A DNA stretch of 64,000 nucleotides, taken from assembly GCF_023509475.1 (NCBI RefSeq), contig NZ_JAKSDZ010000002.1, forward strand, positions 124,001 through 188,000. Reading direction: 5' to 3'. The notes beneath the pieces were generated by a model, which saw nothing but the letters and a program-made list of their open reading frames with translations, was not told where the DNA came from and did not search any database. Below are positions 51,499 through 60,274 of the stretch, one piece after another; position 1 is the stretch's first letter, and each line of letters begins with the position of its first letter. Position numbers and translations under genes: made by a program. The DNA comes from Aestuariirhabdus haliotis (GTDB lineage: Bacteria > Pseudomonadota > Gammaproteobacteria > Pseudomonadales > Aestuariirhabdaceae).

Positions 51499-52146
51499 TT
51501 ACTTGATCGCCCCGAACAGCCAGGGGTGCTTTTTCTCATGTTTTTGCTCAAAACGGCGGATGGCATCAGCGTCCTGTAGGGTGAGGCCAATCTCATCCAA
51601 ACCATTGAGGAGGCAATGCCTGCGGAAGCCATCGATAGCGAAAGGAATTTCCTGGCCATCGGGTTTCAGGATCACTTCGCGCTCCAGATCCACCTCCAAC
51701 CGATAACCTTCGTTTGCTTGAACTTCCTCAAACAGTTGATCCACGACTTCGTCGAGCAAGGTGATCGGAAGAATGCCGTTTTTAAAGCAGTTATTGTAAA
51801 AAATATCCGCAAAGCTGGGTGCAATCACACAACGAAACCCGTAATCATCCAACGCCCAGGGGGCATGCTCACGACTCGAACCACAGCCGAAATTTTGTCG
51901 CGCCAGCAGCACAGAAGCCCCCTCATAACGGGGCTGGTTGAGGACAAATTCAGAATTAAGCGGCCTACCAGCACAATCCTGATCTGGCTGACCCTCATCC
52001 AGATATCTCAATTCATCAAACAGGTTGGGGCCAAAGCCACTGCGTTTGATCGATTTCAGAAACTGCTTGGGAATAATCATATCGGTATCGACGTTCGCGC
52101 GATCCAGCGGCGCGACAATACCCGTTAGCTGAGTAAATTGTTTCAT
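51499..52146 (-). CDS. leuD: 3-isopropylmalate dehydratase small subunit
   Basis: Swivel-domain subunit of isopropylmalate isomerase, paired with LeuC. It opens [23 protein letters not shown], then [14 protein letters not shown] and the loop [21 protein letters not shown]. The 215-residue length is normal for a proteobacterial LeuD. It lies between leuC (29-base gap) and leuB (21 bases). Confidence 0.96.
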   Translation of the reverse strand: MKQFTQLTGIVAPLDRANVDTDMIIPKQFLKSIKRSGFGPNLFDELRYLDEGQPDQDCAGRPLNSEFVLNQPRYEGASVLLARQNFGCGSSREHAPWALDDYGFRCVIAPSFADIFYNNCFKNGILPITLLDEVVDQLFEEVQANEGYRLEVDLEREVILKPDGQEIPFAIDGFRRHCLLNGLDEIGLTLQDADAIRRFEQKHEKKHPWLFGAIK

Positions 52147-52175
52147 TGTTCTTTCACCTGATCTGTTGTTCGCGC

Positions 52176-53597
52176 TTAGTCAAGCTCACGGACATCGACA
52201 AAATGCCCCATAACAGCTGCGGCTGCGGCCATGGCAGGGCTCACCAGGTGGGTTCTTCCCCCAAACCCTTGACGCCCTTCGAAATTTCGGTTTGACGTGG
52301 AAGCGCAGTGCTCTCCCGAGCCCAGTTTGTCAGCATTCATGGCCAGACACATGGAGCATCCCGGCTCACGCCATTCCAAACCCGCATCGATAAATATCCG
52401 ATCCAGGCCCTCTCGTTCCGCCTGCTCCTTGACCAAGCCTGACCCTGGCACCACCAGTGCTTGCTTGAGAGTAGACGCCACCTTGCGACCTTTAACCACC
52501 TTAGCCGCAGCCCTGAGGTCTTCAATGCGCGAATTGGTACAGGACCCTATAAACACTCGATCCAAATGAATATCGGTGATCTTCTGACCGGCATCCAATC
52601 CCATATAATCAAGCGCCCGCGCAATACCCAGGCTGCGAGTCTCATCTTTTTCTTGGGCGGGATCGGGCACAGAACCATCCACCGGCAGTACCATCTCCGG
52701 CGAGGTGCCCCAGGTTACCTGCGGCAGTATCTCTTCACCCTTGAGCACAACAACCCGGTCAAATTCTGCGTCATCATCGGAGACCAGATCACGCCAGGCG
52801 TTAACCGCCTTATCCCAATCCTTGCCTTTGGGGGCATACGGACGGTCTTTGACATAATCGATGGTCTCCTGATCGACAGCGACCATACCGGCACGGGCAC
52901 CGGCCTCAATCGCCATATTGCACAGCGTCATACGCCCTTCCATGCTCAACGACCGAATGGCATCGCCACCAAATTCCAGGGCGTACCCTGTGCCGCCAGC
53001 GGTACCAATTTCGCCAATAATGGCCAGGACTACGTCTTTGGCGGTAACGCCCTCACCCAGCTCACCATCGACCCGCACCAGCATATTCTTCATCTTCTTG
53101 GCGACCAGGCATTGAGTCGCCATCACATGCTCTACTTCGGAGGTACCAATACCATGGGCCAGCGCACCGAAGGCGCCATGGGTCGAGGTGTGGGAATCAC
53201 CGCAGACCACAGTCATTCCTGGCAGCGTCGCTCCCTGTTCGGGCCCAACCACATGCACGATGCCCTGACGGCGATCGTTCATACGAAATTCCTGAACGCC
53301 GAAGTGTTGGCAGTTGTCATCCAGAGTCTGCACCTGGATACGCGATACGCGATCGACAATACCTTCTATGCCCTCAGACCGCTCGTCTGCGGTCGTAGGT
53401 ACATTGTGATCGGGGGTTGCCAGGTTGGCATCAAGTCGCCAGGGGGTTCGTCCGGCCAATCTGAGCCCTTCAAATGCCTGAGGAGAAGTCACCTCATGAA
53501 GCAATTGACGATCGATATAGATCAGCGCAGAGCCGTCATCGCGCTGTTTCACCAAATGTGCATCCCATAACTTGTCGTACAGGGTTTTGGCTGTCAT
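52176..53597 (-). CDS. leuC: 3-isopropylmalate dehydratase large subunit
   Basis: Catalytic [4Fe-4S] subunit of isopropylmalate isomerase. [19 protein letters not shown] marks the substrate site. Cluster cysteines are in [14 protein letters not shown] and [11 protein letters not shown]. The start at 53597 ([16 protein letters not shown]) fits homologues and follows AGAGG; the frame runs ten codons further upstream without support. Length is 473. It is the first structural gene of the leuCDB-asd unit and is divergent from a LysR regulator. Confidence 0.97.
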   Translation of the reverse strand: MTAKTLYDKLWDAHLVKQRDDGSALIYIDRQLLHEVTSPQAFEGLRLAGRTPWRLDANLATPDHNVPTTADERSEGIEGIVDRVSRIQVQTLDDNCQHFGVQEFRMNDRRQGIVHVVGPEQGATLPGMTVVCGDSHTSTHGAFGALAHGIGTSEVEHVMATQCLVAKKMKNMLVRVDGELGEGVTAKDVVLAIIGEIGTAGGTGYALEFGGDAIRSLSMEGRMTLCNMAIEAGARAGMVAVDQETIDYVKDRPYAPKGKDWDKAVNAWRDLVSDDDAEFDRVVVLKGEEILPQVTWGTSPEMVLPVDGSVPDPAQEKDETRSLGIARALDYMGLDAGQKITDIHLDRVFIGSCTNSRIEDLRAAAKVVKGRKVASTLKQALVVPGSGLVKEQAEREGLDRIFIDAGLEWREPGCSMCLAMNADKLGSGEHCASTSNRNFEGRQGFGGRTHLVSPAMAAAAAVMGHFVDVRELD

Positions 53598-53637
53598 TAG
53601 AGTTGCCTCTTTTATCGCGGGCAGCAAGCCTACAGGT

Positions 53638-53730
53638 TCACTGCAGAATCGAAAAATACCATCCTCGAGAAACCTCCAGGATGATCATTGCGGCTATGCT
53701 AATGGCTAGAATCAAATAAAACAAATTCAT
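53638..53730 (-). CDS. Possible 30-residue hydrophobic leader peptide or small membrane protein upstream of leuC
   Basis: An ATG at 53730 opens a 30-codon frame ending in TGA at 53638. It starts [18 protein letters not shown] and ends ILQ. Residues 3-18 could form one short TM helix. Five Leu and six Ile codons make it rich in branched-chain residues, but without a run of Leu. No Shine-Dalgarno site is visible. A possible -10 (TATAAC) lies only five bases before the ATG, so it would have to be leaderless or use another promoter. An attenuator-like hairpin lies inside the frame. It is too short to trust on its own. Confidence 0.3.
   Translation of the reverse strand: MNLFYLILAISIAAMIILEVSRGWYFSILQ
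53652..53683 (-). terminator. Attenuator-like hairpin in the leuC leader
   Basis: On the minus strand: CATCCT-G-GAG, loop GTTT, CTC-G-AGGATG, then GTATTTTTCG. A 9-pair stem with one G-G mismatch followed by five U is terminator-like and lies about 55 bases before the leuC ATG. I found no clear antiterminator partner. Confidence 0.45.
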
Positions 53731-53737
53731 ATTTGTT
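53720..53737. promoter_or_regulatory. Palindrome 1 in the leuC/lysR intergenic region
   Basis: AACAAAT and ATTTGTT form 7-base arms around TCAT, centred about 25 bases from the larger palindrome on the leuC side. It could be the activation-site half of a LysR-type operator. Confidence 0.5.
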
Positions 53738-53740
53738 ATA

Positions 53741-53767
53741 GTTTAGATTCCAAAATGGAATCTAAAC
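53741..53767. promoter_or_regulatory. Palindrome 2 in the leuC/lysR intergenic region (LysR operator candidate)
   Basis: GTTTAGATTCCA and TGGAATCTAAAC form perfect 12-base arms around AAA. It contains the T-N11-A pattern of LysR-type boxes (within ATTCC-N5-GGAAT) and ends 17 bases before the lysR ATG, an autoregulatory position. Confidence 0.75.
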
Positions 53768-53784
53768 ATCAACAGGTATAACCT

Positions 53785-54669
53785 ATGGAAACCAGTGCCT
53801 TACAGGCTTTCATTGCCGTCGCTGAAAGCGGCTCATTCTCCCTGGCCGGCGAGCAACTGCATTTAACACAGCCCGCCATCAGTAAACGCATCGCCACCCT
53901 GGAAACCCAGCTCAACGCCCGCCTGTTTGACCGCATCGGAAGACAGATCAGCTTGACCGAAGCCGGTAATACGTTACTACCAAAGGCTTATGGCATCCTG
54001 GCTGAGCTGGAAGACGCCCGACGCCAGCTCAACAACCTGAAAGGAGATGTTGGAGGTTCATTATCCCTGTCGACCAGCCACCATATTGGCCTGCATCGGC
54101 TACCGCCAATTTTGCGGCAATTCAGCCGCCAACACCCCGAAGTCGCTCTGGACATTCATTTTGTGGACTCGGAAGTGGCTTACGAAGAGGTGATTCATGG
54201 GCAAATTGAGCTAGGCATCATCACGCTTGCCCCCCAGCAACGGGCCCGGGAATTGATCTATTCGCAAAAAGTCTGGAGCGATCCACTATGCTTCGTCGTC
54301 TCCAGCGAGCACCCCCTTGCCCACAGCAAAGCCTTGACATTACAAGAGCTGAGCCAGTACAGCGCCATATTTCCCGGACAAAACACTTTCACCCACCATA
54401 TAGTGAAAGGTCTGTTCAACGCGCACCACCTGGAGTTAACGGTATCGATGACCACCAACTATCTGGAAACCATCAAGATGATGGTTTCCATTGGACTCGC
54501 ATGGAGCGTACTGCCACGCTCCATGCTCGATGACGAACTGTCAGAGATCAAACTGATTGGCGCCAACCTTGAGCGGGATCTTGGCTATATTCACCACACA
54601 GAGCGCACGCTTTCAAATGCCGCTCGGGCATTCATTGATATTCTGCACAGCAACCGTGAAGGGCTTTGA
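53785..54669 (+). CDS. LysR-family transcriptional regulator, divergent from leuC
   Basis: 294 residues. The N-terminal winged helix-turn-helix is METSALQAFIAVAESGSFSLAGEQLHLTQPAISKRIATLE and the effector-binding domain covers about 90-290. It is divergently placed from leuCDB across two palindromes, so control of the leucine genes and of itself is likely (inference; the same neighbour is found in Pseudomonas). AGGT lies seven bases before the ATG. Its TGA directly abuts the sixA ATG. Confidence 0.93.
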   Translation: METSALQAFIAVAESGSFSLAGEQLHLTQPAISKRIATLETQLNARLFDRIGRQISLTEAGNTLLPKAYGILAELEDARRQLNNLKGDVGGSLSLSTSHHIGLHRLPPILRQFSRQHPEVALDIHFVDSEVAYEEVIHGQIELGIITLAPQQRARELIYSQKVWSDPLCFVVSSEHPLAHSKALTLQELSQYSAIFPGQNTFTHHIVKGLFNAHHLELTVSMTTNYLETIKMMVSIGLAWSVLPRSMLDDELSEIKLIGANLERDLGYIHHTERTLSNAARAFIDILHSNREGL

Positions 54670-55170
54670 ATGAAACAATTACTGATTCTACGCCACGCCA
54701 AATCGAGCTGGAGCCATCCCGGTTTACCGGACATCGAACGACCGCTCAACAAGCGCGGTGAACGTGTCGCGCCTCTTATGGCCGGATGGATTTATCAGCA
54801 ATTCCCTCAACTCAGCCTGATTTTAAGCAGCCCCGCCAACAGGGCCCTGACCACCGCTCATAGCGTTATGAATGCCTATAGCCACCGCCCCAAACTGGAA
54901 GTGGAGCACAGCTTATTTCATGCCAGCGCTCACCAGATTCTGCAGGTTATTATTGATTACGCCGAGACTCAGGATTGCATCATGACCGTTGGGCACAACC
55001 CTGGGCTCGAAAGTTTTGTCAGTTCTCTGGATGCAGATTTTTGCGACCCCATACCGACCGCAGCCCTGGTAGTCATCGACTGTGATATCAGTGATTGGTC
55101 AGAACTCAAGCAATCTGAGTGTCAGGTTCACTCGCTATACCTGCCCCGTCAGCTTTTTTCGAAGCCCTGA
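54670..55170 (+). CDS. sixA: Phosphohistidine phosphatase SixA
   Basis: Histidine-phosphatase superfamily member of 166 residues. The catalytic His is in LLILRHAKSSW, the second Arg/His region is in LSSPANRALTTA and the late His is in MTVGHNPGLESF. E. coli SixA removes phosphate from phosphohistidine in the nitrogen phosphotransferase/ArcB systems. It starts immediately after lysR, probably co-transcribed. Its last 22 bases overlap the end of the convergent MFS gene. Confidence 0.9.
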   Translation: MKQLLILRHAKSSWSHPGLPDIERPLNKRGERVAPLMAGWIYQQFPQLSLILSSPANRALTTAHSVMNAYSHRPKLEVEHSLFHASAHQILQVIIDYAETQDCIMTVGHNPGLESFVSSLDADFCDPIPTAALVVIDCDISDWSELKQSECQVHSLYLPRQLFSKP

Positions 55171-56315
55171 GGCGGACCTATAAAGCGCCATACCAAAATT
55201 GCTGCCAGTAAACTCACCCCTCCCGCCCCGACAAAGGTCCAGCCGCCGCCAAAGGCTTCCCAACTATAACCGGAAGCCAGAGCACCAATGGCTGCCCCCC
55301 CACCAAAGCTGATCCCGCTGTAAAACGCCTGTCCCTGCCCCGCATGGGCATGACCGAATTTCTGGCGAACGTATTCAATCGATGCCGAGTGAAAACTACC
55401 GAAGGTCGCCGCATGCAATAACTGAGTTAGCACAACCAGGAGGAAGTTCTCCGGGAAAACCCCCAACAAGGCCCAACGCAACGCCGCCAGCAGTAGCGCG
55501 GAAAGCAATAACCAACGCACCCCGATCACCGGCATCAACCGGTGCATAAACCAGAACAGCAAAATCTCGGCAATGACCCCTAGCGCCCACAGAACGCCGA
55601 TTACCGCACTGCTGTGACCTTGATCCGCCATATAGATACTGAAAAAGGTGTAATAAGGGCCATGGCCGACCTGCATCAAAGCCGAGGCCAGAAAAAAACA
55701 GAGAACGTCAGTCCGAAGCAGTATGGGGAGAAACCCTCGCCCCTCCTCCGGTTTCGAGCTAACGGGTCGCTCACTTACTCTCAGGGAGACAAGAAGCATT
55801 CCCAGCATGGCGGCCAGCATAAACCAGGGCACCATTGAGATACCCCATTCACCGATCAAGACACCGGCCACTAGCACCATCAGGGTGAACCCGATGGAGC
55901 CCCAGAGACGAATACGGCTGTAATATTGAGGTTGATCCCCTAACCTGGCCAGGGTCACCACTTCAAACTGGGGCAAGACCGCATTCCAGAAAAAACTGTA
56001 AGCCGCTATCGCCAGCGCCAGTAACCAGAAGTCACGCAAGAACGGCACTGCACAAAAAATAAGCAGAGTGGCCAATGAGCCCATTCGCACCAGATACATG
56101 CGACCACCGTAACGGTCACCAAGCCACCCCCACAGGCTGGGGGCAAATACTTTGGTCACCATCAAGACGGCCATTAACTGACCGATCTCGGCAGCACCAA
56201 AAGAGAGACTTTGTAAGTAAGGAGCCCAGTAGGGTGCCTGGGCTCCGATAATGGCGAAGTAGAAGAAATAGAACAGCGCCAGGCTCCCCCCCTGGGTATC
56301 AGCGCTGCGAACCAT
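55149..56315 (-). CDS. MFS transporter (HcaT/nucleoside-permease-like, MFS_1_like)
   Basis: 388 residues with about 12 TM helices. It opens SLALFYFFYFAIIGAQAPYWAPYLQSL, followed by the MFS loop APSLWGWLGDRYGGRMYLVR. The second half has IEYVRQKFGHAHAGQGQAFYSGISFGGGAAIGAL, typical of the 3-phenylpropionate-transporter-like branch. The substrate is unknown. The start at 56315 lies two bases after the aroC stop; upstream in-frame codons would sit inside aroC. It is in the prmB-aroC-MFS order seen in Pseudomonas. Confidence 0.88.
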   Translation of the reverse strand: MVRSADTQGGSLALFYFFYFAIIGAQAPYWAPYLQSLSFGAAEIGQLMAVLMVTKVFAPSLWGWLGDRYGGRMYLVRMGSLATLLIFCAVPFLRDFWLLALAIAAYSFFWNAVLPQFEVVTLARLGDQPQYYSRIRLWGSIGFTLMVLVAGVLIGEWGISMVPWFMLAAMLGMLLVSLRVSERPVSSKPEEGRGFLPILLRTDVLCFFLASALMQVGHGPYYTFFSIYMADQGHSSAVIGVLWALGVIAEILLFWFMHRLMPVIGVRWLLLSALLLAALRWALLGVFPENFLLVVLTQLLHAATFGSFHSASIEYVRQKFGHAHAGQGQAFYSGISFGGGAAIGALASGYSWEAFGGGWTFVGAGGVSLLAAILVWRFIGPPQGFEKS

Positions 56316-56317
56316 AA

Positions 56318-57421
56318 TTACTGCTCGGGAGCTTGGGCGGCAATCACCGGCGTATCGCAGGTCACATCTGCATTTTGCGCCCGATGTCGCAGCCAATGAT
56401 CCATCAGCACGATCGCCAGCATCGCCTCGGCAATCGGGGTGGCTCGAATACCAACACAGGGATCATGCCGTCCCTTGGTTACCACCTCAATGGCATTACC
56501 TTCGAGATCTACACTACGACCAGGCAGATGCAGACTTGAGGTAGGCTTCAGGGCAATATGAGCCTGGATCTCCTGACCGCTGGAAATTCCACCAAGAATG
56601 CCTCCTGCGTGATTAGAGAGGAAGCCCTCAGGGGTCATTTCGTCGCGATGCTCGGTGCCTTTTTGCGTAACACAGTCAAAACCGGCACCAATCTCAACCC
56701 CCTTAACCGCATTAATGCTCATCAGGGCATGGGCAATATCGGCATCGAGGCGATCAAAAATCGGTTCGCCCAGGCCGGGTGGCAACCCGGTCGCGGTTAC
56801 CGTAAGGCGGGCGCCAATGGAGTCCCCTTCTTTGCGCAGGCGATCCATGTACTGTTCCATCTCGAGCACTTTATCCGGATCGGGGCAGAAGAAGGGATTA
56901 TTATTGACTTCCTCCCATTCCACGCGATCGATTTTGATCGGTCCTAATTGAGACAGGTATCCGCGAACTGTAACACCCTGGGATGCCAGGAAACGCTTGG
57001 CGATGCCACCGGCCGCGACCCGCATAGCGGTTTCCCGGGCGGATGAACGCCCACCTCCGCGGTAATCCCTAAAACCGTATTTCTGAGTGTAGGTATAGTC
57101 GGCGTGCCCCGGCCGAAACTGCCGGGCAATATTGGTGTAGTCCTTGGACCGCTGATCGGTATTTTCTATCAACAACCCAATCGGCGTACCAGTGGTTTTG
57201 CCCTCAAACACACCCGACATAATACGCACCTGATCTGCCTCTCGACGCTGCGTGGTATGGCGTGACGTACCAGGCTTACGGCGATCGAGATCGGTCTGCA
57301 ACATCGCCTCATCGAGCTCTATCCCGGGAGGGCAACCATCGACGATACACCCCAGGCCGGGACCATGGGATTCACCAAAGGTGGTGATACTGAACAACTT
57401 GCCAAAACTGTTTCCTGACAT
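56318..57421 (-). CDS. aroC: Chorismate synthase
   Basis: FMN-dependent last step of the shikimate pathway, converting EPSP to chorismate. Signatures are [39 protein letters not shown] and [17 protein letters not shown]. The FMN-binding His of FGESHG is present. Length is 367. It lies between prmB (130 bases upstream) and an MFS gene. Confidence 0.97.
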   Translation of the reverse strand: MSGNSFGKLFSITTFGESHGPGLGCIVDGCPPGIELDEAMLQTDLDRRKPGTSRHTTQRREADQVRIMSGVFEGKTTGTPIGLLIENTDQRSKDYTNIARQFRPGHADYTYTQKYGFRDYRGGGRSSARETAMRVAAGGIAKRFLASQGVTVRGYLSQLGPIKIDRVEWEEVNNNPFFCPDPDKVLEMEQYMDRLRKEGDSIGARLTVTATGLPPGLGEPIFDRLDADIAHALMSINAVKGVEIGAGFDCVTQKGTEHRDEMTPEGFLSNHAGGILGGISSGQEIQAHIALKPTSSLHLPGRSVDLEGNAIEVVTKGRHDPCVGIRATPIAEAMLAIVLMDHWLRHRAQNADVTCDTPVIAAQAPEQ

Positions 57422-57551
57422 TCGGGACTCTTTGTCGTTGATGTTGGGGACATAAAGCTATTGTTAAAACAGCTTCTCCAGGAGCTGATACGCATATTGA
57501 GCGCGGGCAGATTATACCGATTTTCAACAGGCTGTGACTAATTGTCCCACG

Positions 57552-58511
57552 TCAGGATACAAGCATCTTAAATTGGTCCTGATACTTTCGGCAATCATCG
57601 GCACTCAACGCCAACACACCATCTCCGCCATGGGCAAACTCCACCCAGGCAAAAGGCACCTCAGGGGCTTGCTGCTGCAAGGCAACCCAGCTATTACCCA
57701 CCTCCATCACTAGCAAACCCTGATCGCTGAGATAATCTGCCGCTTGCGCAAGAATACGCCAGGCCAGATCAAGTCCATCGTTACCCGCCGCCAAACCGAG
57801 CTCAGGTTCATGATGAAACTCTGCCGGCATATCCCCCAGATCCTCGGCATCAACATAGGGAGGGTTGCTGACGATCAGATCGTATTGCCGGTCGGCCAGG
57901 GCACAAAACAGATCACTCTGGATGCATTCAACCCGTCCCAGCAGCTCATGATTGTCGACATTGATGGTGGCGACCTGCAACGCCTCTTCTGACAGATCGA
58001 CCAGGTCCACTTCAGCCTCAGGATAAGCTGCTGCACAGGCGATGCCGATGCAACCACTGCCGGTGCAAAGATCCAGCACTTTGGAGACTCGAGTATCCCC
58101 CAGCCAGGGTTGGAACTCCTGCTCGATCAGTTCGGCAATTGGCGACCTTGGCACCAGAACACGCTCATCAACATAAAAAGGCATGCCACAAAACCAGGCT
58201 TTATTGATGAGATACGCCAAAGGAATGCGCTCATCAATCCGGCGATCAATCTGCTGCTGCAGTAAGTGCTGCTCGGTCTCGGTCAGATGACAACTCATCA
58301 ATGAACGATCGAAATCCCAAGGCAAGTGCAGGCTTTGCAAGACCAGCTGGACAGCTTCATCCCAACCATTGTCGGTACCATGGCCATAAAATAGCTCGGC
58401 TTCGTTAAAACGGCTGAACGCCCAGCGAATGTAATCAGCGATCGTGGATAAACCATTGGCTGTAACCGAATCTTTCAAACGCTCTACTCCCATCAAAGAT
58501 AAGGCCGTCAT
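57552..58511 (-). CDS. prmB: 50S ribosomal protein L3 N5-glutamine methyltransferase
   Basis: Methylates a Gln of ribosomal protein uL3. The N-terminal helical domain includes [32 protein letters not shown] and [19 protein letters not shown], which distinguishes PrmB from PrmC. The SAM site is [16 protein letters not shown] and the Gln-binding motif is NPPYVD. It has about 319 residues from the ATG at 58511. A TTG at 58520 and an ATG at 58493 are alternatives; none has a clear ribosome site. It is divergent from folE. Confidence 0.93.
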   Translation of the reverse strand: MTALSLMGVERLKDSVTANGLSTIADYIRWAFSRFNEAELFYGHGTDNGWDEAVQLVLQSLHLPWDFDRSLMSCHLTETEQHLLQQQIDRRIDERIPLAYLINKAWFCGMPFYVDERVLVPRSPIAELIEQEFQPWLGDTRVSKVLDLCTGSGCIGIACAAAYPEAEVDLVDLSEEALQVATINVDNHELLGRVECIQSDLFCALADRQYDLIVSNPPYVDAEDLGDMPAEFHHEPELGLAAGNDGLDLAWRILAQAADYLSDQGLLVMEVGNSWVALQQQAPEVPFAWVEFAHGGDGVLALSADDCRKYQDQFKMLVS

Positions 58512-58646
58512 GGTAGCCAAAGCGGGCTTTAATTCCCACTACCGATCCTTCTTGCAGGGTTTTCCGTAAGCATTCGAACACGTACAATAGCGCCCCTTAA
58601 TTCATTAGCCCATACCAGTACCGGCTACCCAACTGAGTGATGCATC

Positions 58647-59189
58647 ATGGAAAAGTCGTTCGCCGATATCATCGAAGCCGTAGGTGAAGACCTTGATAGA
58701 CCCGGCCTTAAAGATACACCGGCCAGAGCAGCTAAAGCTTTTAAGTTTCTCAACCAAGGCTACCAGCAAAGCCTCGACGAAGTGGTAAACGACGCCCTGT
58801 TCCCTTCTGATAATGATGAGATGGTGATCGTCAAGGATATTGAGCTCTACTCATTGTGCGAACATCACATGCTGCCCTTTATAGGCCGCTGCCACGTCGC
58901 CTACCTTCCCTCTGGCAAGGTACTGGGGTTATCCAAGGTTGCTCGTATCGTAGATATGTATGCTCGCAGACTGCAGATACAGGAAAACCTGACCAAACAG
59001 ATCGCCGACACCATTCAACAGGTGACAGGTGCTTCCGGTGTTGGCGTAATTATTGAGGCCAAACACATGTGCATGATGATGCGAGGGGTACAAAAACAGA
59101 ACTCCATGATGAAGACCTCTGTCATGCTTGGCCACTTCCGCAATAAAGCTCACACCAGAGCGGAATTTCTATCCTTGATTCGAGACTAA
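58647..59189 (+). CDS. folE: GTP cyclohydrolase I
   Basis: Opens the GTP ring to dihydroneopterin triphosphate, the first step of folate synthesis. Zinc ligands are in [19 protein letters not shown] (Cys, His) and the Cys of [15 protein letters not shown]. It has 180 residues, a short FolE of type IA, normal for Pseudomonas-like bacteria. TACAAT at 58583 may be a -10. No riboswitch or other leader structure is visible in the short gap to prmB. Confidence 0.96.
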   Translation: MEKSFADIIEAVGEDLDRPGLKDTPARAAKAFKFLNQGYQQSLDEVVNDALFPSDNDEMVIVKDIELYSLCEHHMLPFIGRCHVAYLPSGKVLGLSKVARIVDMYARRLQIQENLTKQIADTIQQVTGASGVGVIIEAKHMCMMMRGVQKQNSMMKTSVMLGHFRNKAHTRAEFLSLIRD

Positions 59190-59275
59190 CTTCATAGGCA
59201 TAACAATGCCTCAACACATCCGGGACAGACTCGCTCAATAGTCGGCGTCGTTCTGTCCCTTGCCCAAAGCTGGCT

Positions 59276-60148
59276 TTATTGCAGCAAGACCCTCACTGTC
59301 GCCGTGCCCGGATCTCCCGCAGGAAACAACGCAGGCCCCACGCCCAGCACCATAACGGCGTTACCATCGACACCCCGCCCAACAAGCTGCTGCTTAACCG
59401 CTTCGGCATAACGGCCAGACTGTGCCAGTAAATTATTCAGGTCACTTTGCGTCGGTGAGTCCCCGGCAATAGAGACGACCAGAACAGCCGGATCAGAACG
59501 TTCCTTGAAAATCGTGACGAGTTTTTCCAGACCACTGGAAGTGGCCAGAGCGCCAACATCAGAAGGCCAGCCCGGAACGTCAATGTAGTGTTGACTCTGG
59601 ATGCGAGCCTGACGAGCCTGATCAGTTTCAAAGTGTTCAACCAAGCTAAAAACACGCCCGTTACCTCGTAAAATCGCATAGGTAAGCAGGTAGTCTCCAA
59701 GCAATGATTCGTTCTCAGCAATAAGATAAAACTGAGCGTTATCGCGCCCATAGAGCTGTTTAATATTAAACACTTCATTGGCCCAGAAGTTACTACTGCC
59801 ACAACGCCGACCTTGGCAGCGGTAAAGGGTTTTGTAACCTTTGGCGAGTATGGCCTGCTCGGTGAATTCAAACGCATCCTGGTTCGTATGCCCTTCCGGA
59901 ATCTGGTAAAGCTTCCGGGCAAGCTGACCATTAACGCGAAACTCACTATCAGCACGCACCACGCCATTAATTTTCTTGATCGAGCCCGTAACCAACTGAT
60001 GGTTACTAGCTTGCTCATTGACTTGGCTTACAAGGGTGGCGTTGGGATAGGCCTCAATGCCCAGATCTTGAGCAACCACAAACGGCACAGGCAACCAAAC
60101 ACCTAAAAGAATTAGAAACAGACCTCGTTTTGGCAAACCTAATGACAC
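59276..60148 (-). CDS. Exported DUF4892-family protein
   Basis: 290 residues with a signal peptide (LFLILLGVWLPVPFVVAQ) that predicts a periplasmic location. The middle carries LYRCQGRRCGSSNFWANEVF with LYGRDNAQFYLIAE, a pattern I associate with DUF4892. The C-terminus (LLAQSGRYAEAVKQQLVGRGVDGNAVMVLGVGP) resembles the strand-helix pattern of OmpA-like domains, but the key peptidoglycan-binding residues are not evident. Function unknown. It starts with GTG after GGAGG and is divergent from the GGDEF/EAL gene. Confidence 0.75.
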   Translation of the reverse strand: MSLGLPKRGLFLILLGVWLPVPFVVAQDLGIEAYPNATLVSQVNEQASNHQLVTGSIKKINGVVRADSEFRVNGQLARKLYQIPEGHTNQDAFEFTEQAILAKGYKTLYRCQGRRCGSSNFWANEVFNIKQLYGRDNAQFYLIAENESLLGDYLLTYAILRGNGRVFSLVEHFETDQARQARIQSQHYIDVPGWPSDVGALATSSGLEKLVTIFKERSDPAVLVVSIAGDSPTQSDLNNLLAQSGRYAEAVKQQLVGRGVDGNAVMVLGVGPALFPAGDPGTATVRVLLQ

Positions 60149-60274
60149 ACAACCTCCATTTCAGCATTTACTGCGCATTAATCCATCGTTGCGACTGACC
60201 ACCACCCAAAACAGAGCAGAAAAGCCAGCATATCCTACACTGTGTTATAGCATCGCCGTACATGGGATGAAAGC

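Noticed and set aside
52461-53570. Long plus-strand open frame opposite leuC (about 369 codons)
   Set aside because: Complete overlap with leuC, no recognisable domain, composition typical of an antisense shadow of a GC-moderate gene.
59222-59259. Inverted repeat GGGACAGA / TCTGTCCC between folE and the DUF4892 gene as a terminator
   Set aside because: The 22-base loop, lack of a U-tract and competing internal pairing make it a weak candidate; not annotated.
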